64,000 nt of DNA from Symbiodinium natans. Taxonomy: Eukaryota; Sar; Dinophyceae; Suessiales; Symbiodiniaceae. This document shows, piece after piece, positions 23,701 through 28,619 of this stretch. The position numbers and the translations under genes are program-made. Location: the NCBI GenBank assembly GCA_905221605.1, contig CAJNDS010000145.1, forward strand, positions 151,744 through 215,743. The letters are read 5' to 3'. The notes under the pieces are model-generated. The model saw only the letters and a program-made list of their open reading frames with translations, made no database searches and was not told where the DNA came from. How positions within the stretch are numbered: position 1 is the first letter of the stretch; the number at the start of each line of letters is the position of its first letter.

Positions 23701-24795
23701 AACTCATGCAGATGCAGGGCCTGAACAAGCACAGGCTAGCCCAGAAAACACCCCCAGGTCCTCACACCCCGGTACCCTAAACCCTAAACCCTAAACCCTA
23801 AACCCTAAACCCTGACCCCTAAACCCAAAGCCCTAAACCCAAACACCCGAAGCTGCAAACCTTATGAAAATATTCATGCGCTCAAGCTGCAGAGGCATGT
23901 CGATCAACCAAAAGGCCAGCGAGACGTTGGAAACAACCTCGTGTCTACAAGTTTGGAACGAGGGTTTAGGCTTTTTTTGAACCTACAGGGTTTAGGGTTT
24001 AGGGTTTAGGGTTTAGGGATTAGGGTTTAGGGTTTAGGTTTGAGGGAGTTTGGGTCTCTGTTGCCCGGTATCCTAAGATAAAAAAGGTGACCTATTTTTG
24101 GACGTTTTGGACGTGCAGGAGCGAACCCAACCCCAGAGGAAGTGAATCAGAGTACCACTGGGAGCATCAACCCTTTTCTGAGGGGGGGGGGTAGAGTGCA
24201 CACAGCCTTAGGGAATGGGGATCACACAGCAGACATTTGTGGCGGTGGGGCCTTAGAGTTGTCGGGGAACCCTCGGCGTCATTGTTTCGGGCGTAGGCTA
24301 AACAGGTGCGCTCCTGCAAAAGCACCCCTAAACCCTAAACCCTAAACCCTAAACCCTAAACCCTAAACCCTAAACCCTAAACCCTAAACCCTAAAACAAG
24401 CCCTGAAACCTGCAAGCCGCCTCGGAAGATGCAGGCGCAAGCTACTAAGCCCTAAGCGCTAAGCAACGAAAACCCCTCAAGCCCTCCTTCCCTCCCTCAC
24501 CCTAAACCCTAAACCCTAAACCCTAAACCCTAAACCCTAAACCCTAAACCCTAAACCCTAAACCCTAAACCCTAAACCCTAAACCCTAAACCCTCAACCC
24601 TAAAGCCTAAAGCCTAAAGCCTAAAGCCTAAACCCTAAACCCTAAACCCTAAACCCTAAACCCTAAACCCTAAACCCCAAGAACAAAACAAGATGACGTG
24701 GAGGCGCCCCGATGATTTCAATGAACTCGGGGAGGTCGAAGAGGCCGAGTGGGATGGTAATGAGGTCCCAGAGGATAAGCCTCGGCTTACGCCAT
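860..24795 (-). CDS. Gene A: voltage-gated cation channel with cyclic-nucleotide-binding-like domain, split into about 20 microexons
   Basis: Overall gene model; exons are listed separately. Joined on the minus strand they give, in order, S1, S2, S2-S3 loop, S3, S4 (arginines every third residue), S4-S5 linker, S5, turret, pore helix, S6, C-linker and a cyclic-nucleotide-binding-like fold. This is the domain order of EAG/HCN/CNG channels, which pass cations across a membrane under voltage and sometimes nucleotide control. Most junctions keep phase exactly and recreate conserved motifs across the splice, for example W-YGIG after S5 and R-LLRLIRLLR in S4. Seen directly: motifs, order, phase. 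Inferred: that all exons form one transcript. The N-terminus before S1, one exon in the C-linker region and the pore-to-S6 junction are not fully resolved. The pore lacks GYG, so K+ selectivity should not be assumed. Confidence 0.8.
872..911 (-). CDS. Gene A possible 3' exon
   Basis: Reads GTLVGRMGCGATK in phase 0 after acceptor AAGAG, with a GT donor after AAG. It fits the strand after the WxxW exon, but the match is loose. The same frame stays open to VYITLNSRLEETLRF, so the exon could be longer. No stop codon for gene A was identified. Confidence 0.4.
1048..1099 (-). CDS. Gene A exon: end of beta roll
   Basis: Reads WADWHHRGRLTANLSTC after one overhang base, acceptor GAAAG, GT donor. WxxWxHRGxLxAxxxC is the pattern that follows the loop of the nucleotide-binding-like fold in this family. 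Confidence 0.65.
1390..1502. mobile_element. MITE-D copy, uninterrupted
   Basis: Ends ctaggctgcccagtaac and tactgggcatcctag, with a perfect 8-bp target duplication tttagtag at 1382-1389 and 1503-1510. An 8-bp duplication is typical of hAT-type DNA transposons; no transposase is present. Confidence 0.75.
1959..1984 (-). CDS. Gene A possible microexon
   Basis: Reads YQAEASSL plus AG after acceptor CCAAG; with the next exon it would give SSLRWADW, resembling the conserved E-x-x-LWxxW motif. The donor is not canonical, so this exon is a weak call. Confidence 0.35.
2178..2266 (-). other. Exon-like island inside gene A, function unclear
   Basis: This island sits between a CCCTAAA array (left) and a TTTAGGG array (right), as most exon islands do. 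One minus frame is open (SLPKELVSCEVTCFACRPC), but no phase-correct join to gene A was found. Confidence 0.25.
2866..2991 (+). repeat. Telomere-like array, CCCTAAA sense
   Basis: About 18 units, the last eleven perfect; preceded from 2440 by several hundred bases of degenerate CCCTAAA-like sequence with no exon seen. Confidence 0.95.
3193..3276 (-). CDS. Gene A exon: beta roll of nucleotide-binding-like domain
   Basis: Twenty-eight codons, VYIIDAGTMSYFCRGRSQQR then KAVAEGRV, acceptor ATGAG and GT donor. The (V/Y)-x-I-x-x-G-x-x-x-Y pattern is the beta4-beta5 hairpin of cyclic-nucleotide-binding folds. The phosphate-binding GE...R signature is not visible in this piece, so nucleotide binding is uncertain. 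Confidence 0.8.
3486..3690 (+). repeat. Telomere-like array, TTTAGGG sense
   Basis: About 29 units including a block of TTCAGGG variants. Part of an intron of gene A. Confidence 0.95.
3740..3772 (-). CDS. Gene A exon: beta-roll microexon (33 nt)
   Basis: Eleven codons DAYIPGTDCPH, phase 0 at both ends (GGAAG acceptor, GC donor). In the joined protein it makes the conserved PTQ-D-x-x-x-PGT step into the beta roll. Confidence 0.65.
3783..3915 (+). repeat. Telomere-like array with TTTGGGG block
   Basis: Four TTTAGGG units followed by about fifteen TTTGGGG units, i.e. a homogenised variant block. Confidence 0.95.
4395..4463 (-). CDS. Gene A exon: start of cyclic-nucleotide-binding-like domain
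   Basis: Twenty-three codons, DNHFFYSHLCHSAMTEHVAT then PTQ, between CCAAG and a GC donor (CAG-GCAAG). In related channels this helix precedes the beta roll. CCCTAAA array left, TTTAGGG-like array right. Confidence 0.75.
4610..4708. mobile_element. MITE-C copy
   Basis: Ends cttggtagcccagtaacc and taccactgggataccag are inverted copies of each other. Other copies: 24878-24995, 35070-35176, 55828-55928. The middle carries gggttggctactttat in three of them. Confidence 0.65.
5000..5092 (-). other. Exon-like island inside gene A, strand unclear
   Basis: Bracketed by CCCTAAA (left) and TTTAGGG (right). Open on both strands: minus reads PRPPYMAFRGLSRRWALLLP, plus reads KLAREGPSVGIVHGRPYTEA. It lies where a missing C-linker exon of gene A is expected, but neither frame gives a convincing match. 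Confidence 0.25.
6137..6202. repeat. (TA)n microsatellite with C/G interruptions
   Basis: Alternating T/A over about 65 bp. Similar TA tracts: 16574-16600, 29894-29938, 51886-51911; an ATAA tract at 50540-50610; AAT repeats at 14108-14128. Confidence 0.9.
6588..6616 (-). CDS. Gene A probable exon: C-linker end (29 nt)
   Basis: Reads VDLLQKIPQ plus AG between CTGCAG and a GC donor. The LL-x-x-IP pattern matches the region just before the nucleotide-binding fold. Joins the C-linker exon in phase 0. An alternative acceptor 16 bases upstream would add SSMLQ. A further exon, perhaps at 5350-5392 (reading VEYHGRVLPCAAVIR), is needed before the next one. Confidence 0.45.
7030..7320. repeat. Cluster of short direct and inverted repeats split by MITE-A
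   Basis: The motif gagcgggcaaggtcatat occurs at least three times in direct and three times in inverted orientation over 290 bp, with variants. MITE-A copy 1 is inserted in the middle of it. Confidence 0.65.
7099..7208 (+). mobile_element. MITE-A copy 1
   Basis: About 110 bp, from cttggctgctttagcag to gtaaagcaccacaaa, with a 5-bp target duplication ggcaa on both sides. One of four copies here. Its reverse strand is open (FVVLYCNFASLTFLGLLGFL), but this is shared repeat sequence, not a gene. Confidence 0.75.
8319..8430 (+). mobile_element. MITE-A copy 2, inserted at the end of a gene A exon
   Basis: Same element, flanked by ggttc duplications; the right duplicate is the last bases next to the C-linker exon. 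Its insertion therefore lies at or within a few bases of a splice site. Confidence 0.75.
8436..8537 (-). CDS. Gene A exon: C-linker
   Basis: Thirty-four codons beginning AKLFQFFNDRKLSIGLYGKV and ending KAQWLQIAS. Joined to the previous exon in phase 0 it forms SQHQAKLFQFFN, a normal C-linker. Acceptor is GGGGCAG at the end of a poly-G tract. A MITE-A copy begins five bases beyond the probable end with a GGTTC target duplication, leaving a GA donor as the best guess. Confidence 0.8.
8648..8804 (+). repeat. 155-bp C-rich homopyrimidine tract
   Basis: Nearly pure C with isolated T and G. Shorter C or G runs of 14-32 bases occur at 2010, 18592, 26662, 26724, 27331, 28192, 31543, 35332, 37770, 49094, 59718, 62468 and 63053. 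Confidence 0.9.
9000..9185 (+). repeat. GAAAGTTC/TTCGAA-rich island
   Basis: Repeated 8-10 bp words (gaaagttcgaaagtttg) with many TTCGAA and GAGCTC palindromes, between two CCCTAAA arrays. No coding frame is convincing. Confidence 0.6.
9187..9356 (+). repeat. Telomere-like array, CCCTAAA sense
   Basis: About 23 units, lying on the donor side of the S6 exon of gene A. Confidence 0.95.
9415..9516 (-). CDS. Gene A exon: S6 and start of C-linker
   Basis: Thirty-four codons in phase 0, VILLAIGLFSSCISAISSAM then ASLRTARSEKSQHQ. FSS-x-IS-x-I-SAM-x-LR is the S6-to-C-linker signature of cyclic-nucleotide-gated-type channels. Acceptor AAAAG, GC donor CAG-GCC. The upstream intron is about 3.8 kb and contains the retroelement piece. 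Confidence 0.85.
9778..9893. mobile_element. MITE-F copy, uninterrupted
   Basis: Reference copy: acttggaggttcgtggtact ... cttacaagccccttaagtgc ... agtgccatggtccc, with inverted ends. Confidence 0.65.
10555..10816 (+). repeat. 260-bp G/A homopurine tract
   Basis: Almost pure G with regularly spaced AA. Frames through it yield only glycine/lysine or proline strings, so they are not genes. Likely G-quadruplex or triplex former; also prone to assembly error. Confidence 0.9.
10896..11231 (+). CDS. Unrecognised plus-strand open frame of 111 codons
   Basis: Runs from an ATG to a TGA and includes CKQVGCEPCQNVLTLAIDMS. Minus-strand frames overlap the same stretch (10938-11237), so the coding strand is uncertain. 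No recognised domain. It sits at the left edge of the telomere-free block, next to the long G/A tract. Confidence 0.3.
   Translation: MSCFVYDNSEYNPVLWLQIVEPTTANCKQVGCEPCQNVLTLAIDMSMQVSECIDVDSLLVVLPKVGGRHGVYFLSTGTPVDKDVPKPVNTCYKRAAHKALQKLLCFKGWFW
11487..11641 (+). CDS. Unrecognised plus-strand coding piece with stop
   Basis: After TGCAG the plus strand is open for about 50 codons and ends LDFGLTNAEAADMIENVR then TAA. Composition looks protein-like and the end is a real stop. It may be the 3' end of an older gene or an element ORF in the retroelement block. The opposite strand is also open, which weakens the call. Confidence 0.3.
11711..12068 (+). CDS. Unrecognised plus-strand open frame
   Basis: Open frame running KVLLAAICRVEASRRYFRRH through to a TGA at 12066, starting beside ACCTGCAG. 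Overlaps the LINE-like frame in another phase. Basic N-terminal part, no known motif seen. It could be an element-encoded or host exon remnant. Confidence 0.3.
12010..12393 (+). pseudogene. C-terminal remnant of a LINE-like retrotransposon reverse-transcriptase protein
   Basis: An open frame of 127 codons ends at a TAG at 12391. It includes KAKERTYPELQQSARCKIVV, LELGGRWSAEAATFIRLLAR and later RWSALLSFAAARAFAASLLA. I recognise this tail (TYPEL, GGRWSxEAAxFxRLLAR, AFAASLLxLPL) from C-terminal parts of reverse-transcriptase-like proteins abundant in dinoflagellate genomes. No catalytic YxDD region is present upstream and the frame meets a stop at 12007, so the copy is 5'-truncated or decayed. 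The family is recalled, not searched. Confidence 0.6.
13276..13349 (-). CDS. Gene A exon: post-filter and start of S6
   Basis: After acceptor TTTAG the exon reads VKPRNNIAPDNALERFFAVI then ACRL, ending at a GT donor (CTT-GTACAC). PRN and ERFF are conserved between filter and S6. The acceptor AG is the last telomeric unit of the adjacent (CCCTAAA)n array read on the minus strand. The upstream junction needs one overhang base that I could not match. Confidence 0.75.
13574..13683. mobile_element. MITE-B copy, diverged
   Basis: Shares the inner tactctaatcccattaagga and right end agggggaacatctca with the family; the left end is degraded. Confidence 0.5.
13776..13882. mobile_element. Foldback element, single copy
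   Basis: Ends ctagtaattgctcaagaacc and ggttcttaagcaattagtag are near-perfect inverted copies, about 100 bp apart. Possible MITE. Confidence 0.55.
14555..14604 (-). CDS. Gene A exon: pore helix
   Basis: Reads AYAASLHWALTQFTPAT after acceptor CCAG. SLHW-x-LTQFTPA is the pore helix and filter region of this channel group, without TVGYG. The donor is unclear (GC at 14560-14559 or GA at 14554-14553), so the right-to-left end is approximate. Confidence 0.8.
14606..14930 (+). repeat. Degenerate TTAG tetramer tract
   Basis: Over 320 bp of gttagttagttt-type sequence with a 4-bp period, directly upstream (in gene sense) of the pore-helix exon acceptor. It may be diverged telomeric repeat or an independent microsatellite. 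Confidence 0.75.
15138..15240. mobile_element. MITE-B copy
   Basis: Terminal inverted repeats ttgggatgttcccc / ggggaaacatcccaa with an inner inverted pair (acagtcctcaatagggag / ctattaaggactgt). Related copies lie near 13574-13683, 54664-54768 and 58992-59093. Confidence 0.7.
15587..15622 (-). CDS. Gene A exon: pre-pore microexon (36 nt)
   Basis: Twelve codons QPSWSDALEEAI between TTCAG and a GT donor (ATC-GTCGAG). It joins the next exon in phase 0 to give EEAIAYAASLHW, the usual approach to the pore helix. Confidence 0.65.
16269..16317 (-). CDS. Gene A exon: S5 end and turret
   Basis: Reads YGIGAMHLDGRSWLLE after one base that completes W, giving ACLWYGIG across the junction. Acceptor CCCAG; donor a GC type after GAG. 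Typical extracellular turret following S5. Confidence 0.8.
16498..16672. mobile_element. Foldback element related to 41450-41585 and 47110-47225
   Basis: These three segments share ggggtataaggagggaccc-type ends, gggactatataagg-type middles and ccctcctt-type opposite ends. Left arm ggggtataaggagggaccc, right arm gggcccctcctctag. Divergence is high. Confidence 0.45.
17451..17508 (-). CDS. Gene A exon: S5
   Basis: Reads VIGLVMVMLLVNHIIACL and two bases TG. The NH-x-x-ACLW pattern is diagnostic of S5 in EAG/CNG-class channels; the tryptophan is completed by the first base of the next exon across a GC donor. Acceptor TGCAG. Confidence 0.8.
17520..17700 (+). repeat. Telomere-like array, CCCTAAA sense
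   Basis: About 25 units with CCCTAAG variants, starting 10 bp from the S5 exon acceptor; pairs with the TTTAGGG array at 17828-17965 in the same intron. Confidence 0.95.
17828..17965 (+). repeat. Telomere-like array with TTTAGGGG block
   Basis: Five TTTAGGG units, then GGGGTTGA and about nine 8-bp TTTAGGGG units. Confidence 0.95.
18014..18040 (-). CDS. Gene A exon: S4-S5 linker microexon (27 nt)
   Basis: Reads SKLLWLVA between CTCAG and a GT donor (GCAG-GTCTGG). Its last base plus AG of the next exon restores glutamate, giving SKLLWLVAEVIGLVMV, a normal entry into S5. Short, so supported mainly by phase and context. Confidence 0.55.
18273..18520 (+). repeat. Telomere-like array with TTTTAGGG variants
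   Basis: About 33 units mixing 7-mers and 8-mers. It faces the opposite-sense array at 18608-18753, giving a large potential hairpin across a poly-C run. Confidence 0.95.
18608..18753 (+). repeat. Telomere-like array, CCCTAAA/CCCCTAA sense
   Basis: About 20 units, right partner of the preceding inverted pair. Confidence 0.95.
18764..18874 (+). mobile_element. MITE-A copy 3
   Basis: Element with tgctct duplications on both sides, inserted directly beside a long (CCCTAAA)n array in the gene A intron. Confidence 0.7.
19584..19651 (-). CDS. Gene A exon: second half of S4
   Basis: Reads LLRLIRLLRVAKLQQELMIV then ANR; the arginine/lysine spacing continues the S4 pattern from the preceding exon. 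Acceptor GGCAG. The donor could be the GA at 19583 or the GC at 19581, so the left edge is uncertain by a few bases, and a further microexon before the next one is possible. Confidence 0.75.
19814..19984 (+). CDS. Plus-strand exon-like segment nested in gene A intron
   Basis: Pyrimidine-rich TTTCTCTGCCCCTCCAG precedes an open frame (LQHGTPDALCGLRGAW ... LHKYKRSFVLVKGSLAKVQD) that ends at CTCAG-GTGTGTG, a good donor. It is strand-opposite to gene A. No domain is recognised. It could be a passenger exon of another gene or a gene fragment moved into the intron. Confidence 0.4.
20537..20589 (-). CDS. Gene A exon: S3-S4 loop and first half of S4
   Basis: Reads MAESNSVWRSARFLRSL plus two bases AG, which with the G of the next exon make arginine. 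The result is a run of arginines every third residue, the S4 voltage sensor. Acceptor GGAAG, GC-type donor. On its right is a degenerate G/T-rich tract related to TTTTGGG; on its left a CCCTAAA array. Confidence 0.75.
21297..21338 (-). CDS. Gene A exon: second half of S3
   Basis: Fourteen codons, VSLDITLVVLESQQ, bounded by CCCCAG acceptor and CAG-GTGCGG donor (canonical GT). Joined in phase 0 to the previous exon it completes a ~20-residue S3 helix containing two aspartates. Confidence 0.7.
21918..21975 (-). CDS. Gene A exon: start of S3
   Basis: Reads SVLARRYAKSWLGLDVVLA after one overhang base. The ARRY-x-KSW-x-x-LD motif is the conserved S2-S3 linker plus the first half of S3. The acceptor is CCAGAG and the donor a GC type after GCA. 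The TTTAGGG array begins within a few bases of the acceptor, and a CCCTAAA array lies on the donor side. Confidence 0.75.
23076..23101 (-). CDS. Gene A exon: S2-S3 loop microexon (26 nt)
   Basis: Reads TRGALEMRP with a two-base overhang. With a GC donor it joins the next exon to give EMRPSVLARRYAKSW, the usual loop before S3. The exon is tiny, so identity rests on the phase-correct join and the conserved G-x-LEMRP pattern. The upstream acceptor choice is tentative. Confidence 0.55.
23432..23545 (+). CDS. Plus-strand exon-like segment nested in gene A intron
   Basis: After a CAG at 23431 the plus strand reads an open frame including DKLIRWGLHMAGPVWAQGPF and PRNILQ, followed by CTGCAG-GTTTGG, a possible donor. 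Composition is protein-like, strand opposite to gene A. No family recognised. Confidence 0.35.
23884..23937 (-). CDS. Gene A exon: S2 segment
   Basis: Eighteen codons, VVSNVSLAFWLIDMPLQL, a hydrophobic helix with the FW-x-x-D-x-PLQ pattern of S2 in this channel class. The acceptor is ACGAG before GTT; the assumed donor is a GA type after CTT. It follows the S1 exon in phase 0 and lies between a CCCTAAA array (left) and a TTTAGGG array (right). Confidence 0.7.
24500..24678 (+). repeat. Telomere-like array, CCCTAAA sense
   Basis: About 25 units with a CCTAAAG block; on the donor side of the S1 exon. Confidence 0.95.
24708..24795 (-). CDS. Gene A exon: S1 segment
   Basis: The minus strand reads a basic lead-in, then RLILWDLITIPLGLFDLPEF and IEIIG, matching the S1 region of CNG-type channels, where a WDL motif precedes the first membrane helix. 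The acceptor is AAAG and the donor a GC type after GGG (phase 0). Array (CCCTAAA)n lies to the left and (TTTAGGG)n to the right. The true 5' edge could be a few bases away, since a second AG lies inside. Confidence 0.7.
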
Positions 24796-24877
24796 CTTTC
24801 AAAGAGACGCAGGGTATAGGGTTTAGGGTTTAGGGTTTAGGGTTTAGGGTTTGGGGTTTGGGGGGATTCAGGGTTAG

Positions 24878-24995
24878 CTTGGTGGCCCAGTAACCATATC
24901 ATGATGAGGGTCAACCTCTTTTTTGGGTTGGCTACTTTCTAAGAGGACCTTGAGCCAACAAAAAACGGGCAAAAGGGTACCACTGGGCTACCAAG
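24878..24995. mobile_element. MITE-C copy
   Basis: Best-preserved copy of the family, with ends cttggtggcccagtaacc and taccactgggctaccaag. Lies upstream of the gene A S1 exon. Confidence 0.7.
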
Positions 24996-25239
24996 ATCTT
25001 GAGAGACGCCCTCTGAGGCAGGGGCCTTAAGAATTAGAATAGGGTTTTGGGAGTTATTCATAGTATATTTCTAAAAAGGACCGAAAGGGAACACGATTAG
25101 TAATTCTTGCGAACCCTAAATAATGCGGAAAATGGCCAGTGCCATGATAGCCCCCCCCCCCCCATCCCCCCACAACAAAAAAGTTCATGAAGGAATCAGC
25201 GTCCTAGTTGAGGATTAAAATGCTCAAAACAAGGGGGCG

Positions 25240-25480
25240 GGGGGTGCCTGCCCTGTCAGGCTCCAGGTTGACCTCAATCCTAACAACGGTGACGAAGTTT
25301 GGGTGGGAGTAGGAAGCACAACATAAACTGCCGCGACACCTATCCCCAAAGCCTCCGACCCCAAACCCCCAAAACAGGTCCAAACTCCTGCCGCTTCGAA
25401 CAAAACCCGCCAACCTTGCGCCACACTTGAAATGACCTCGTAACTAGCTGTCGAAGTACCTGGGAGATGAAAATGGTGCT
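25240..25480 (-). CDS. One or two exon-like islands upstream of gene A
   Basis: Two minus-strand open stretches: HPNFVTVVRIEVNLEPDR near 25250-25310 and GTSTASYEVISSVAQGWRVL near 25395-25460. They are the first protein-like segments upstream of the S1 exon and could be the N-terminal tail of gene A. No phase-checked join was made. Confidence 0.35.
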
Positions 25481-25599
25481 CCTCACCCTGTGTTGAACCC
25501 CCTAAACCCAATAGGGTGCTGCCTGGCTAAAACCCTAAACCCTAAACCCTCAACAAGCCCTAGACCCTAAACCCTAAACTCAAGGCCTAGCCCACCCCC

Positions 25600-25870
25600 C
25601 TACATTTGGGGAGCGGCGCCTAAGCTCGACATCGATGGCGCAAGTCGACCCGGCTCGTTCGCCCGCCTCCCACAGCTCGGAGGTCGGTAGCACCCGCATG
25701 GACCGGTACCTAGCCAAGTTTCTGGCGGCCCGGCCTTGTACCCCGAGAGCCCCAGCCCAGGGCGGTCCCGGACCCCTCGCCGCACCGTGCCCAGGACGCG
25801 GGCCTCTGGCCAGGTACTCAAAAAAGTGTGAATCAGTCTTCAAGAAAAAACGGCCCGAGCCCTGAGACCC
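25600..25870. other. GC-rich island open on both strands
   Basis: Plus strand reads MAQVDPARSPASHSSEVGST then a basic tail to TGA at 25863; minus strand is open for more than 150 codons across the whole island. Proline, glycine and arginine content make both frames weak evidence. It may be a longer exon of an N-terminal region, but the strand cannot be decided by eye. Confidence 0.3.
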
Positions 25871-26037
25871 CCCTGGGACCCTGGGACCCCCTTGTGAATT
25901 CGGAGGCGGGACTCTTGACGGAAAGGTTTTTTGGAAGTAAGCGAGTGTCCTGAGTTTAGGCCTAAACCCTAAAAGGAATAGGTTTGGGTGGTTTTGCCGC
26001 CTCGGACGGCGTGGGGTGGGAGAGAAGTATTTAGATG

Positions 26038-26130
26038 GCCCTCCACAGTCGGGCCAGAGCTGCTCTTCGTTCCTGACGAGGTTTTCGAGCCTCTGCTGCA
26101 TCCTAACCTTCACAGCATCTACGCCCTTTT
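26038..26130 (-). CDS. Exon-like island, helical segment
   Basis: Minus strand reads VKVRMQQRLENLVRNEEQLW, a charged helical stretch unlike repeat-derived peptides. CCCTAAA array on the right; no family recognised. Confidence 0.35.
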
Positions 26131-26261
26131 ACAGCAAACCCTAAACCCTAAACCCTAAACCCTAAACCCTAAATCCTGAACCCTAACCCCTAAACCCTAA
26201 ACCCTAAACCCTAAACCCAGGCCGGGGGTGGGGCCGGGGGTGGGGCGTGGGGTGGGGGCGG

Positions 26262-26347
26262 CCCACAATTGCGGCGGAGGGCAGGCTCCCGATGGATGAC
26301 CATGCCAGTTGAAGACAGCTCCGCGGGGTCACCACGAAGCCTGAGAT
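26262..26347 (-). CDS. Exon-like island
   Basis: Minus strand reads LRLRGDPAELSSTGMVIHRE. The island lies between CCCTAAA (left) and TTTAGGG (right) arrays, the usual exon bracket. Unidentified. Confidence 0.35.
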
Positions 26348-26897
26348 CGGGTTTAGGGTTTAGGGTTTAGGGCGCTCTTGAAAGGGACTCAAGGACTGAG
26401 GGGGCCTCCAAAAGCAGGCCCAGACGTCTGGCATTCACAAATTTAGGCGTGAGCCTTCATGAGCCTTTAGCAGTTCAGGGTTTGAGGCAAAAACGATGTC
26501 CGGGTACAGGGCCCGTTTGTTTAGCATGGGTTTCGGTGTTTAGGGTGCTTTGGGTTAATACAGGGTTTAGGGCACTTTGGGTAGTGTTTACTATACACCA
26601 TCAAGCATTCTTTAGGGGAAGAATATAGGGGCTTACGAAAATAGGGGACCCTAAAATAGAGCCCCCCCCCCCCCCCCCCCCCCAAATCAGACCCCAATGA
26701 GGTACCCCTAATTTCGGAACACCCCCCCCCCCCCCCCCCCCCTCCCCCCCTAAACCCTAAACCCTAAACCCTAAACCCTAAACCCTAAACCCGCCATGAT
26801 GTAGTCTCCTCTGCTAGGCCTATGTGTCTCCAAGGCCAGGCACGCTGTAGCCAGGATTCTTCGTGAAGCGCATCGCTCATCTTCAGTGTGGACCTGA

Positions 26898-27035
26898 TAG
26901 GTTTAGGGTTTAGGGTTTAGGGTTTAGGGTTTAGGGTTTAGGGTTTAGGGTTTAGGGTTTAGGGTTTAGGGTTTAGGGTTTAGGGTTTAGGGTTTAGGCT
27001 TTAGGGTTTAGGGTTTCGGGTTTCGGGTTTGGCGT
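26898..27035 (+). repeat. Telomere-like array, TTTAGGG sense
   Basis: About 18 units, near perfect. Confidence 0.95.
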
Positions 27036-27521
27036 TCAGGGTGTGACAACGGATCCCAAGCCCGTGCGAAACCAGGCTCAAGGGCACTACTGGGCGTTCT
27101 AGGCGACAATCCCCAAACCCCAAACCTTAACCTAACCCCTAAACAAGGTTTTGGGGTTCAGGGTTTAAGCCTAAGCCCTAAACCGCAACAAAGGTCCCTA
27201 AGTAAACCCCTAAGTAAACCCGAGAGGGTTTCGGGTGTAAGCCTCAACCCTAAGCTGCAACAAGGGTAGGAGATACAAGCTGTCGAGCTTAGGTTCATCG
27301 CAAGATCGGAGGTGACCTCCCCCCAATCCCCCCCCCCCCCCCCCCCCCGAAAGTGACCACCCCCAGCGCCCCCATCCCCCCCGCCCAGCACCCCCCCCTC
27401 CCCCCCCTCGCCCTAAACCCTAAACCCTAAACCCTAAACCCTAAAACCTAAACCCTAAACCCTAAACCCTAAACCCTAAACCCTAACCCCTAAACCCTAA
27501 ACCCTAAACCCCCAACTTTGA

Positions 27522-27619
27522 TGCTGCGCAAGGCGCTGGTTGGCCGAACCTGCGGGATGCATGCGGCGAGGGGGCTGCTTCTTCAGCGAGTCCTTTCCAA
27601 AGCTTCTGCGATGCAGGGT
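27522..27619 (-). CDS. Exon-like island, basic segment
   Basis: Minus strand reads HRRSFGKDSLKKQPPRRMHP, a basic, proline-containing stretch of the kind found in channel tails. Splice edges not fixed. Confidence 0.35.
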
Positions 27620-27634
27620 TTCAACCCTAAACCC

Positions 27635-27735
27635 TAAAGGACCCTAAAGGACCCTAAAGGACCCTAAAGGACCCTAAAGGACCCTAAAGGACCCTAAAGG
27701 ACCCTAAAGGACCCTAAAGGACCCTAAAGGACCCT
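27635..27735 (+). repeat. Tandem 10-mer (ccctaaagga)n
   Basis: About ten perfect copies of a 10-bp unit that is CCCTAAA extended by GGA, flanked by ordinary CCCTAAA units. Confidence 0.95.
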
Positions 27736-27884
27736 AAACCCTAAACCCTAAACCCTAAACCCTAAACCCTAAACCCTAAGTGGATGTGCGGCTTTTCCGG
27801 GCGCAGAGGCTCTTCTTGGGGATGCTGAAGGGGACAGAAGTGTTGGGTTCAATGCAAAGGCGGGAACAAGGCCTTGGGATCTTT

Positions 27885-28032
27885 CAGGGTTTAGGGTTTA
27901 GGGTCTATAGGGTTTAGGGTTTAGGGTTTAGGGTTTAGGGTTTAGGGTTTAGGGTTTAGGGTTTAGGGTTTAGGGTTTAGGGTTTAGGGGTTTAGGGTTT
28001 AGGGTTTAGGGTTTAGGGCTTAGGGTTTAGGG
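27885..28032 (+). repeat. Telomere-like array, TTTAGGG sense
   Basis: About 20 units. Confidence 0.95.
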
Positions 28033-28619
28033 ATGTGTGGTTAAGGTTACCTCGAAAAGCACAAGGCAGCCTCATTTTTGTTCTAAGCGTTTAAACGGAA
28101 ACGGAAAGCTAGCCAGCAGACCGCCAGGGACCCTTTATGCAAACAGGATTAATTGGTACCAGTTACTAGTAGGGCCTGGAGCCTTTGACAACCCCCCCCC
28201 CCCCCCCCCCCCCCCCCTTCTTTTTCCAAGAAAAGGAATAAGGACCCTGAAACCCCCAAACCCCCAAACCTTAAGATCTTAACACTCCGAAACTCTAAAC
28301 CCTCAAACCCTAAACCCAAAAAACCCTCAACACTGAAACCCTCAATCCCCCCAACCCATGCCCCACCAATCCCCAAACTCCCAAAACCCCCAGACCCTAA
28401 ACACCCCTAAAACCATAAACCCCGAAAACCCTCAAACCCTAAAACCCTTAACCCCAAAGCCACCAGAACCCCAAAAGCCCTTAACCCCCGAAACCCCAAA
28501 CCGCACAAAGGCCCCCCCTCAAAGAAAAAAAACAAGCATAAAACAAACCTGAAACCCTTGAAACAAAGCCTTACAAACCCTCGAAAGCACCCTTAAATAC
28601 CCTGAAGCCCAAAACCCCT

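Noticed and set aside
27635-27735. CRISPR-like array
   Set aside because: The 10-mer repeat has no spacers; the other regular arrays are also spacerless tandem repeats.
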